From NCBI GenBank assembly GCA_017381015.1, contig JAFOCV010000139.1, positions 1 through 64,000 on the forward strand: a stretch of 64,000 bases of DNA, written 5' to 3'. Origin of the DNA: Bacteroidaceae bacterium (lineage in GTDB: Bacteria; Bacteroidota; Bacteroidia; Bacteroidales; Bacteroidaceae). Under the pieces are notes generated by a model. That model did no database searches, was not told the origin of the DNA, and saw only the letters and a program-made list of their open reading frames with translations. A program made the position numbers and the translations under genes. Below, one piece after another: positions 17,612-25,806 of the stretch. The first letter of the stretch is position 1. Each line of letters begins with the position of its first letter.

Positions 17612-17930
17612 CACCGCCAAGCAATGCCGAAAGCCCCCATAGGGCATAGGCGGGCAAGGCACATATATACATAAAGGCGTATCTGTACGCTTTGGTTTTG
17701 ACGTGTTAGAATCTCGCAAATTCAACTGCTTGTCAAAAACAAAGCAACGGGAACGTCTCATGAGGTGGTTATATACTGCTCTTATTGGCTATTGCATGCA
17801 ATGGCTAATGTTGGCATATTATATACTCATCGGCGTGGGGCTTTCGGCGTTGCTCGTTTCGACAAGCAGGGCAATGCGAGAGCCTTAACACGTGGAACGA
17901 GCAACAGAGCTGGTCTCACGCTTTTTTTGT
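17612..17930 (+). ncRNA. candidate structured non-coding RNA (about 310 nt)
   Basis: No credible ORF, but dense complementary structure between a promoter and a T7 run (17922-17928). The elements are: a 5' hairpin CCGCC/GGCGG (17614-17618, 17649-17653); a small hairpin GCGTA/TACGC; a 14-bp arm pair GCTTTGGTTTTGAC (17689-17702) with GTCAAAAACAAAGC (17732-17745), one mismatch; a near-palindrome around ATTGCATGCAAT; and GCTCGT-TTCG-ACAAGC with a TTCG tetraloop. An 18-base segment at 17620-17637 can pair with 17837-17854. The latter can instead pair with 17871-17884. The Rho-independent end suggests a discrete transcript. The family is unknown to me; known Bacteroidales RNA models should be tested. 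Confidence 0.65.
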
Positions 17931-18044
17931 ATTGTTACGCACAATTAATGACATGATTGGGTTACTTCGTGCGATAAGTTTACCTTAACAACTCAAAAAG
18001 ATGAATCCATAACAGACAAGAGACCACCAAAAAGTTCAGAAGAA

Positions 18045-19388
18045 ATGATTAATCTCGCTCACATAAGAGACTCAAAAGAGAAGTTTGACAACCGCTACCG
18101 ATTGATTGACAAGATCGGTGGTGGAGGATTCTCTGAAGTATGGCTTGCGCATGACCTAAATGCGGATATTGATGTTGCCCTCAAAATCTACACCCCAAAT
18201 GGCGAACTTGATGAAGAAGGAAAAGAAGACTTCAAAAGAGAGTTCGCTCGTTTGTGCGGTTTAAATCATTCTAACATTATTCACGCTATTGGTTTTGGAA
18301 TTCATAAAGAGGAACTACCTTATTTAGCGATGAGTGTGTGTAAAAACGGTTCTGCAAAAAAACTTATCAACAATTTTGAAGAAGAGCAACTATGGATATT
18401 CATTGAACAAGTTGCTTTGGGACTTCAATATTTGCATGCACACAGCATAACACATCAAGATATAAAGCCAGACAATATTTTGATCAATTCAGATGGGCAA
18501 TATTTGATAATTGACTTTGGTATAAGTACGAAAACACGAAATACGCTTAGGAAGTCTAGTAAAGGAACCGTTGGAGGCGGAACGCCTTGGTATATGTCTG
18601 TGGAAAGTTTCAGTACTGAATCGTCGGATATTCATGCTCGTGATATATGGGCATTTGGAGCAACACTCTATGAAATAGTTACTGGTGACGTGCCTTTTGG
18701 ACAGTATGGAGGAGTTACTCAAAAATCTCAAAACGGCAAAATACCTCCAATTAATAACAATGTATCTGAAGAACTCAAGCACTTAGTTTACGATTGTTTA
18801 GCCTTAGACGCCTGGGATCGACCAGATGCGGTTGCACTCGTAAAACGTGCCAAAGATCACATTGCTGGAATTACTCCACCTCCATCAAATAAATACAAGA
18901 AAGTAATACTGGCTATATCTGCGTTGCTATTAGTAGCAACTAGCTATTTCGTATACCCTTATATAATTAATAAGAAAAGACAAAAAGCCGAATATGAGGT
19001 TTTGATCAATAGGAATGATAGCATTTTTCTTGCCAGGATTAGCGAAGCCGTGTCTTTAACTGAATCTGAGATAAGTAAAAAAGATCTTTCAAAGGTTGAT
19101 GAAACAAAGCTCTGTTCTGCGGCAAAGATTTATACAGACGCAAGCAAACTTAATGTAACAGACTCTGTAAAAGAAAAGGGTAATCAAATGTGGGTTGCAT
19201 CTCAATTGGTTATCGATAATACCTATGAGTATTTGGACAGCATAGGTGTTTGGTACGGAGAAATAGGAGCAGAATTAGCTTCACAGGAGCACTGCAAGCG
19301 AAGTGTCGTTTTAAGTGATTATGTTACTCCTTCAAAAAGAAAACCACACGAGATAACTGCAAAACCACAAGATGACGAAAAATTATAA
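18045..19388 (+). CDS. membrane-anchored Ser/Thr protein kinase, non-RD (HQD)
   Basis: A 447-residue Hanks-type kinase. The glycine loop GGGGFSEVW is at 25-33 and the ATP-binding Lys47 sits in VALK. The catalytic loop is HQDIKPDN (137-144), with Gln where most kinases have Arg. DFG is at 157-159. The usual APE motif reads SVE (185-187) after GGTPWYM. A single membrane helix spans about 286-306, leaving a C-terminal periplasmic region of about 140 residues with many charged residues and no recognised domain. It is first in the phospho-signalling locus, after the ncRNA. It probably senses something in the periplasm and phosphorylates cytoplasmic partners such as the FHA proteins. Confidence 0.92.
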   Translation: MINLAHIRDSKEKFDNRYRLIDKIGGGGFSEVWLAHDLNADIDVALKIYTPNGELDEEGKEDFKREFARLCGLNHSNIIHAIGFGIHKEELPYLAMSVCKNGSAKKLINNFEEEQLWIFIEQVALGLQYLHAHSITHQDIKPDNILINSDGQYLIIDFGISTKTRNTLRKSSKGTVGGGTPWYMSVESFSTESSDIHARDIWAFGATLYEIVTGDVPFGQYGGVTQKSQNGKIPPINNNVSEELKHLVYDCLALDAWDRPDAVALVKRAKDHIAGITPPPSNKYKKVILAISALLLVATSYFVYPYIINKKRQKAEYEVLINRNDSIFLARISEAVSLTESEISKKDLSKVDETKLCSAAKIYTDASKLNVTDSVKEKGNQMWVASQLVIDNTYEYLDSIGVWYGEIGAELASQEHCKRSVVLSDYVTPSKRKPHEITAKPQDDEKL

Positions 19389-19499
19389 ATCAGTCACATG
19401 AATTACGAGAGTCTAATATTACTCCATCTAACGAAGATTTTATACCAGCTCAACACTAATGACTTTAAAGAATAATTACATAACTAAAAATAATTAACA

Positions 19500-21410
19500 A
19501 TGAGAACAGCAGGGAAAGTTTTACTAGCAGCAATAGGCATGATTGTCTGTTCAATGCAGCTTAATGCTCAAAATTGTGCAGACTTGTACAAAAGAGCTAA
19601 TTCATTAAAAAACAGCAAGAACTATGCAGAAGCAATCAACTATTATCAGCGTGCAAAGGATTGCGATGTCAACCTTCGTGCTGACTGTAACAAGTGGATC
19701 GAGTATTGTCGCGAGCGTCTTCCAAAACTAGAGATCTCCGAGCAAGAGATTGTCATTCCATATCAGGGAGGTGATAAGAAAATTGAAGTAACATCAACCA
19801 ACAAATGGAAAATCAACGGAATGACAGAATGGTGTAATACAGATGCTTCCAATGCCAAAAATTTCATCGTTCAGTGTCGTGAGGCAAACAATAGTACTAG
19901 AAGTAAGACTGCTACACTAATAGTCAATAGTGGTTCTTTGTATAGATCAGTTAAGGTGATCCAGGAAGGACGTCCCGAATATATAGAGGTAGGTGCACAG
20001 AGTCTGTCTTTTCCTGCTAATGGAACAGAAGATAACATCACAATTGAGTCAAATGCAAACTGGGATGTTACATCTATTCCATCTTGGTGTAAAATTGAGA
20101 AAAAAAATGACGGTATTCATATTATTGTAAGCCCTAACGACAGAGTAATGGAGCGTACAGATGACATTGTCATTGTATCTCCTTCAAAGTCTGTCACTAT
20201 TAAGATTTATCAAAGTGCAGGAGAAGAGCATCTCACTTTATCTCAGAACAATCTCGTTTTCAATTCCGAGGGTGACGTTCACTACATGAAAGTCTATACC
20301 GATGCAGACAACTGGTTTGTAGGTGATTATCCAACATGGCTGAATGTTCAAAGAATAGGCAATGATAGTATCAGAATTGAATGTGGCAAAAACATCCCAA
20401 ATGGCGAACCTCGTTCTGGTAGTGTGCAAGTTAGAACAGATCGTCAAACTGCAGGTGTAATGATTACACAATCACCTCGAATGGCTCAAGATCTTATCTT
20501 CCCAGACTCAAAATTGGTTGGTGGTAGGAACTTCTCACTCGGAGTAAGTGCAAGTTATTATTTGCCATTCGTAAGTGCATCCGCAGGTGGTGATTATGTA
20601 GGTTCGGTTCTTGACTATGGTCTCGGCACAAGCGCTGAGAATGCTTCATACAAATCTGCAATTGGTTATAGTTTAGGACTTTTTGCAGATATTCGCCTCT
20701 ACAAGAACATCTTCCTGATGGCTGGTGCCAACTATACACAGATAAAGTATAAGAATGAATTTAATCAGAATACTATCTATACTCAGCCTCGTAGTGCTTA
20801 TGAATACATGAAAGGTGAACTGCAGAATTCATATAAAGAGGATTACACTCATACAATGATTGAAGTGCCAATCCTTGCTTCATATCGATTCAAAGTAAAC
20901 AATGTAAGTCATGTTCAGTTGAATCTTGGTCCTGTCCTCAATTTTGGACTCTCATCAAAAATGAAGTTATCTGGTAATTCGGATAGTGAGACGATGAAAA
21001 TTTACAACAATGTAACTCATCAGCCAAGCAACAATAGTAATTACCTACATCACACAGCTGTTAATACAGAATTCAACCTGTACCAGCCATGTGTATATTG
21101 GGATGAAATGTACACATCAGGAAATGATGCCCCTGTTCCTCATCACGATATTTTCCAGGAAGCGCCATTTAGCAAATTTAACTGTGGATTACGCTTTGGC
21201 ATAGCTTATGAATGGGCAGGTCTTTCATTTGGTTTGTCATACACTCAGATGCTTACTAACATGGCTAACAAGAATTATTGGGACAACGAACGTTGGACAG
21301 TACTTAACGTAAGTGATACTAGCATGAAGGGATATAAGCATCGCTTAAATACATTCGAATTTAAATTAGCGTACACTCTAAGATATATTAAAACCAAAAA
21401 AACTAAATAA
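19500..21410 (+). CDS. triple-BACON outer-membrane beta-barrel protein
   Basis: A 636-residue exported protein. Signal peptide to about residue 24 (QLNAQ), then a TPR-like helical segment (CADLYKRANSLKNSKNYAEAINYYQRA). Three consecutive BACON modules follow, at about 74-158, 159-242 and 243-326, each with the W-x(n)-P-x-W signature (KWKINGMTEWC, NWDVTSIPSWC, NWFVGDYPTWL). The C-terminal 300 residues have alternating strands (FSLGVSASYYLPF, IGYSLGLFADIRLYKNIFLMAGANYTQI, FGLSYTQMLTNM) typical of an outer-membrane barrel. BACON domains usually bind glycans or mucin-like ligands. It lies 2 bp before the zinc-ribbon gene, so it is cotranscribed with signalling proteins and could be the surface sensor. 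Confidence 0.85.
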   Translation: MRTAGKVLLAAIGMIVCSMQLNAQNCADLYKRANSLKNSKNYAEAINYYQRAKDCDVNLRADCNKWIEYCRERLPKLEISEQEIVIPYQGGDKKIEVTSTNKWKINGMTEWCNTDASNAKNFIVQCREANNSTRSKTATLIVNSGSLYRSVKVIQEGRPEYIEVGAQSLSFPANGTEDNITIESNANWDVTSIPSWCKIEKKNDGIHIIVSPNDRVMERTDDIVIVSPSKSVTIKIYQSAGEEHLTLSQNNLVFNSEGDVHYMKVYTDADNWFVGDYPTWLNVQRIGNDSIRIECGKNIPNGEPRSGSVQVRTDRQTAGVMITQSPRMAQDLIFPDSKLVGGRNFSLGVSASYYLPFVSASAGGDYVGSVLDYGLGTSAENASYKSAIGYSLGLFADIRLYKNIFLMAGANYTQIKYKNEFNQNTIYTQPRSAYEYMKGELQNSYKEDYTHTMIEVPILASYRFKVNNVSHVQLNLGPVLNFGLSSKMKLSGNSDSETMKIYNNVTHQPSNNSNYLHHTAVNTEFNLYQPCVYWDEMYTSGNDAPVPHHDIFQEAPFSKFNCGLRFGIAYEWAGLSFGLSYTQMLTNMANKNYWDNERWTVLNVSDTSMKGYKHRLNTFEFKLAYTLRYIKTKKTK

Positions 21411-21412
21411 TT

Positions 21413-22069
21413 ATGAGGTGTCAATTCTGTGGCTGGGATAATCCCCAAGGTAAAGAGATTTGCGAGAAGTGCAATAAGCCACTTACAAGCAATGTTTCAG
21501 AAGAAGTAAAAACTGTTGTTTCGAAGGAAACTAACCATGACCGTCCAACTGACCGTTATGTTGCTGGAGCATTTAATCCCAAAGCAACGGTTCGGGAAAT
21601 TCCGGGTTCTGATCAGTTGAACGACTTAGAAAAAAACGAATGCCCTGAATGCGGTCACTCTCTAGAAGATGGAGAATGCCCAAATTGCGGATACAAGATA
21701 GAAGATGCTCCTGCTCCAGTACCAGTTAAGAATGCGGATGAAGCACGTATGACAATGCGTCCAATCAGAAAAGGAGAGAAAACCTTTGAGTTCAAACTTG
21801 TCCCAATATCTGAAGAAACAGGTATGCCAGAAGGTGATGAACTTGCATTCGAGGGTAATGAAGTAGTGTTAAATCGTGACAATACAGATCCCCAAAACAC
21901 AACTATTACTTCTCTGGAACAAGCATGTCTTTCTTTCGATAATGGCAAATGGTGCATAGAGGACAGAAGTGAATATAAAACCACTTTTGTACAAGCTTCA
22001 CGTAAAATCGAGCTTCAACAGGGTGATTTGATTCTTGTAGGTAATCAGTTATATCGTTTTGAATTATAA
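21413..22069 (+). CDS. double zinc-ribbon protein with FHA-like C-terminus
   Basis: A 218-residue cytoplasmic protein without signal or membrane helix. The N-terminal zinc ribbon has Cys3, 6, 17 and 20 (CQFCGWDNPQGKEICEKC). A second has Cys77, 80, 89 and 92 (CPECGHSLEDGECPNC). The C-terminal 95 residues (NEVVLNRDNTDP, ITSLEQACLSFDNGKWCIEDRS, QGDLILVGNQLYRFEL) have the strand order of an FHA domain but lack a clear SxxH, so phosphothreonine binding is uncertain. Thr residues in KATVREIP and RMTMRPI could be kinase targets; this is inference. Its position between the barrel and the FHA kinase suggests an adaptor or kinase substrate. Confidence 0.75.
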   Translation: MRCQFCGWDNPQGKEICEKCNKPLTSNVSEEVKTVVSKETNHDRPTDRYVAGAFNPKATVREIPGSDQLNDLEKNECPECGHSLEDGECPNCGYKIEDAPAPVPVKNADEARMTMRPIRKGEKTFEFKLVPISEETGMPEGDELAFEGNEVVLNRDNTDPQNTTITSLEQACLSFDNGKWCIEDRSEYKTTFVQASRKIELQQGDLILVGNQLYRFEL

Positions 22070-22084
22070 TACCGAGAAGCAACA

Positions 22085-23377
22085 ATGATTGCATATCGAC
22101 TTGACATAAAAGCTGATGATTTGATCGATGGCAAATATACTGTCATCGATCGAATCGGCAGTGGTTCATATGGCGATGTTTTCATGGTTAAAGATGTACT
22201 AGGTAACAAGTATGCTTTAAAACTTCTTAGACTTTGGGAAGTGTCAAATGAACTACATGATCCATTAGTCGCAAAATTTGAACAGGAGTACAAAACAGGC
22301 AAACTAACAAGTGATTACCTGATTCATAGTTTAGACTTTGGTGTTGTAAAAGGCAACCCGTATCTACTTATGGAATACTGTCCTTCTGGGGATTTGTCTA
22401 AATTAATTGGGAAAGACCTATCACAGTTACCTAGTTTTGCACATGATATCCTAGAAGGACTTCATAAATTACATTCAGAAGGTAAAGTTCATCGTGACCT
22501 AAAACCAGAGAATGTTCTTATCCGAAATAATGGAAAAGCTGCACTCACAGATTTTGGTGTTGTCGGAGAAATGGATCAGTCGAAACGTATGTCTGAGGTT
22601 GGATGGTGGAAGAAGAGACCAAAACAAGTTCAGGGTACACCATTGTATATGGCTCCAGAGATGGCAGATCGCGTAGGTGGTGGTGTTACATATCTTCCAA
22701 CTGTTGATATTTGGTCATTCGGTGTTATGATGTTCGAGTTGCTTACTGGCGGTTCTTTCCCATTTGGAAACATTGAAAAGATTGAAGACCTGCCAACGTA
22801 CCGAGAAAAGGCAAAAAAGGGGGAATGGGATATGAATAAATTAAAATCTTTCCCAAATGGAAATGACTGGTTCTATATTATAGATCGTTGTTTAACACCC
22901 AATTATCGTGAACGTTACCAAAGTGCACTAGAGGTACTTCAGGATATGAAACCTATGATCGGAAACGTAAATCCTATTCATAAAAAAGAGCGATTATCAA
23001 GAAATTATAATATATCAAAATTGATTATCACACAAGGTGAGAATTTAGGTATGACTTACGTATTAAGTAATTACTTGAATGGGCATAGAAGAATGTTACA
23101 CGTAGGAAGGAAACCGGACAATGATATAGTTCTCCCTGAAAATAACAGTACATACGTTTCTCGTTATCATTTTACGCTAGAGAGATCAAAAGATGGCGCA
23201 TTTTGGATGATTAAAGATGGACAATGGATAAAAAGTGAGAGAGCTTGGGTTACTTCTACTAATGGAACTTACCTTAATGCTACACCAGTGATAACTCACA
23301 GCGATGGAAAAGATGGTTTGAAGGTTTTTACAGGTGACATTATTACTGTAGGTGAGTACAAAATTAAAGTTGAATAA
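22085..23377 (+). CDS. soluble Ser/Thr protein kinase with C-terminal FHA domain
   Basis: A 430-residue cytoplasmic kinase and the canonical one of the locus. Glycine loop GSGSYGDVF (25-33), Lys46, HRDLKPEN (136-143), DFG (156-158) and APE (190-192) are all intact. There is no membrane helix. A complete FHA domain follows at about 312-430 with GRKPDND (341-347), SRYH (359-362) and TNGTYLN (392-398), the residues expected to bind phosphothreonine. Kinase plus FHA in one chain suggests docking on previously phosphorylated partners, perhaps the two membrane kinases. It is 15 bp after the zinc-ribbon gene and 17 bp before the FHA-protease gene. Confidence 0.93.
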   Translation: MIAYRLDIKADDLIDGKYTVIDRIGSGSYGDVFMVKDVLGNKYALKLLRLWEVSNELHDPLVAKFEQEYKTGKLTSDYLIHSLDFGVVKGNPYLLMEYCPSGDLSKLIGKDLSQLPSFAHDILEGLHKLHSEGKVHRDLKPENVLIRNNGKAALTDFGVVGEMDQSKRMSEVGWWKKRPKQVQGTPLYMAPEMADRVGGGVTYLPTVDIWSFGVMMFELLTGGSFPFGNIEKIEDLPTYREKAKKGEWDMNKLKSFPNGNDWFYIIDRCLTPNYRERYQSALEVLQDMKPMIGNVNPIHKKERLSRNYNISKLIITQGENLGMTYVLSNYLNGHRRMLHVGRKPDNDIVLPENNSTYVSRYHFTLERSKDGAFWMIKDGQWIKSERAWVTSTNGTYLNATPVITHSDGKDGLKVFTGDIITVGEYKIKVE

Positions 23378-23394
23378 TAATTAAAAATAAATTT

Positions 23395-24879
23395 ATGGAC
23401 AGCAAAACAGTTCAATACAAGCGCACCTTGCGAGGTTCCGTAGGTGCAGGTGTAAGTGCTTTGTTCAACGGTAATGGACGTCGTTATTATATTTTGGAGC
23501 ACAAAAGTGCATCTAAGTATCACAAAGCAGGTGAATCGCAAAAAATTATCATTGATCAGGTTGAACTCGGTCGTGATAGCAATTGTCAAGTAAGATTTGA
23601 CGAGACTTTTCAAACTGTTAGTCGTCGTCACGCAGCCATCATTAAGGACGGAGATCGCTGGAAGCTTGTTCAATTATCCAAGACCAATTCCACATTCTTG
23701 AATGGGCGTCCTGTAGAAAACGAATGGTATCTAGAGAATGGGGACGAGATTCAACTTTCAGTAGGTGGTCCTCGTATGGGATTCATTGTTCCTGCAGGAA
23801 AGCAAAGTCTGGTATCAAGCATTAAGATGACAGAGCGTCTGGATTTGTTCCGCAAACAAGCTTTGCGCCCTTATAAGACAGCAATTGCTTGTCTGGCTTG
23901 TATTCTTGTACTTGTAGTAGCAGGTCTGAGTACTTGGAATATTAAGATGCAAAAGGATTTCTATGAGAAGATTGCCGAAGCAGGACAAACGATAGACAGT
24001 ATTATTGGCAAGAATGCAGAGTTGGATTCTTTGTTAGCCGTAGCACAACGTGAACAGGCAAGACAAGATTCCCTGATTAAGAGGTATAGAGATCAGGTAA
24101 AGGTAATCAGCAAAGGCTCTAATGCAAACCTTAGCGCAATGCTTTCGAAAGTTGAGGACGATGTTTTCTTCCTTCGCACAACTCGCGTCATTGTAACTGA
24201 TGGAAAGGATGAAATTGAAATTGATGGCTATGGCTGGTATGGTACAGGTTTCTTGACAACAGATGGAAGATTTATTACTGCTAAACATTGCATCAATGGA
24301 TGGCTATTCCCTCGTTCCGGTGGTATGCCATCTGGCGAAAACGCAGAAAAGATAATTCCTTATCTTGTTGCTGGTATGAACACTCCGGGTTGGAAGATTA
24401 TTGCGCACTTTGAGGCTCGCAGTAAATCAAAAGTACTGAGATTTAAGAGCACAGATTTCGTAATGGACCATTCTTCTGAACACAATTGGAATGTTGCAGA
24501 AAATCTAGTTTGGAGGGAAGAAACATCAATGTCTGCAGATTGGGCTTATATTCGAACTGGGCAAAAGGGTAACATTGTTGTTGATGCAAGCAAAGCAAGC
24601 TCACTTCCTATTGGTGCAGATCTCCATATACTTGGCTTCCCTCATGGTTGGGGTGCAATTGATACTTATAATTTTAATTGTCTCTATGGTTCTTGTAAAA
24701 ATTCTCGCAATGGTCTGGATGAGGGTATAATTAGAGTGAGTGCAAGAAACTATGAATCAGGTAACTCTGGTGGCCCAGTATTCTACAATGACAATGGCAA
24801 ACTTAAGGCTGTAGGTATTGTTTCTTATGGTCAGGGCGATCACAATGGTGGTCTTTGTTCAATTTCAAATTTGAAATAA
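23395..24879 (+). CDS. FHA domain - TM - trypsin-like serine protease
   Basis: A 494-residue protein of unusual build. An N-terminal FHA domain (about 30-132) has ELGRDSN, SRRH (76-79) and NSTFLNG (98-104). One membrane helix lies at about 162-181. A coiled-coil stretch (185-235) and a chymotrypsin-fold protease domain (about 255-494) follow. The catalytic triad is visible: His298 in TAKHC, Asp382 in SADWAYI, Ser458 in GNSGGP. With no cleavable signal, the FHA domain should be cytoplasmic and the protease periplasmic. That makes it a candidate transducer from cytoplasmic phosphothreonine to periplasmic proteolysis. Substrates are unknown; the exported proteins of this locus are obvious candidates. 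Confidence 0.9.
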   Translation: MDSKTVQYKRTLRGSVGAGVSALFNGNGRRYYILEHKSASKYHKAGESQKIIIDQVELGRDSNCQVRFDETFQTVSRRHAAIIKDGDRWKLVQLSKTNSTFLNGRPVENEWYLENGDEIQLSVGGPRMGFIVPAGKQSLVSSIKMTERLDLFRKQALRPYKTAIACLACILVLVVAGLSTWNIKMQKDFYEKIAEAGQTIDSIIGKNAELDSLLAVAQREQARQDSLIKRYRDQVKVISKGSNANLSAMLSKVEDDVFFLRTTRVIVTDGKDEIEIDGYGWYGTGFLTTDGRFITAKHCINGWLFPRSGGMPSGENAEKIIPYLVAGMNTPGWKIIAHFEARSKSKVLRFKSTDFVMDHSSEHNWNVAENLVWREETSMSADWAYIRTGQKGNIVVDASKASSLPIGADLHILGFPHGWGAIDTYNFNCLYGSCKNSRNGLDEGIIRVSARNYESGNSGGPVFYNDNGKLKAVGIVSYGQGDHNGGLCSISNLK

Positions 24880-24881
24880 TT

Positions 24882-25769
24882 ATGAAGAAAAATATAAATT
24901 TGTCATTATTCCTTGTCTTGATTATTACTTCCCTCAACACAAATGCCCAAAGCACATTTAAATTGAAGGATCTAATAAGCCAGCAGCAAGGGTTGGCTGC
25001 AAAGACTGATCCATCAGCTGAATTGCAAGCGATTTTACCTGAAATGTCGATTATCAGACAGCAGTACCGACTTGAAAGAAATGATGAATTCTTCGGAAAG
25101 AATAACAAACCATATTATGGAGAAAGTTATTCGTTGGCAATTAAAGTGTCAGGAGGTACTATTTTCCTTTCGGATGTAATAGAGCCATGGAAAGGTGACT
25201 CTGACTATGCAAGAGACAATGCTTCTGGTAATTATAACACCTCTCTTTATTGGACTTATCAGCGTTCCATTAATGATGCTAACTACAATTCCATTGACCT
25301 TGAAATAAAGGGAGAAAGTGACTACGTAAGACCCTTAAATGCAGACAAAACTCTTTATATGCACACTGATGCCATTAGTGACTTTGGATTAAGCATTGAC
25401 AAAGAAACAGGAAGCAAAAAAGGGTACATGATATGGGCATATACAAAATCTGAAATATCTGATAGTGCTATGGTTGTTGATATTCGCCAGTCACAACATT
25501 CTGTAGAAGCAATTGCGGACAGTGCACTTGTAACAATGAATCCTTCTACTCCTGAAAAGATCATCGGTGGAATTTATGTCACCCCTAAATTCGAAAGAGG
25601 AGGAAGAGTTCAGTATCTTCTTTCAGGCGTAGCCGTTAGAAACAAATCGAATGGTTGGGATCTTCAGTTGCTTTGTTCTGATGATAAGATCACAAAAAGT
25701 GAAGCTACTAATAACATTACAAAGTCTAATGATTCTCCTAAAAGCGAATCTAAGAAGAAGAAAAAATAA
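24882..25769 (+). CDS. exported protein of the kinase locus, unknown function
   Basis: A 295-residue protein starting at MKKNINLSLFLVLIITSLNTNAQ, a clear signal peptide; the longer frame from 24855 reads into the protease gene. The body is beta-rich (YYGESYSLAIKVSGGTIFLSD, GGIYVTPKFERGGRVQYLLSGVAV). It ends in a very basic, low-complexity tail, SESKKKKK. No family is recognised. It starts 2 bp after the protease stop, so it is certainly cotranscribed and may be its substrate or inhibitor. That role is inference from position only. Confidence 0.7.
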   Translation: MKKNINLSLFLVLIITSLNTNAQSTFKLKDLISQQQGLAAKTDPSAELQAILPEMSIIRQQYRLERNDEFFGKNNKPYYGESYSLAIKVSGGTIFLSDVIEPWKGDSDYARDNASGNYNTSLYWTYQRSINDANYNSIDLEIKGESDYVRPLNADKTLYMHTDAISDFGLSIDKETGSKKGYMIWAYTKSEISDSAMVVDIRQSQHSVEAIADSALVTMNPSTPEKIIGGIYVTPKFERGGRVQYLLSGVAVRNKSNGWDLQLLCSDDKITKSEATNNITKSNDSPKSESKKKKK

Positions 25770-25806
25770 TTCAAAACTCTAGATTTGTTTGATAAATTCA
25801 ACTGAT

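Noticed and set aside
17612..17930. tmRNA, RNase P RNA, SRP RNA or a group II intron
   Set aside because: The conserved hallmarks of these RNAs (tRNA-like end with tag frame, RNase P core motifs, SRP tetraloop hairpin, domain V) are not visible.
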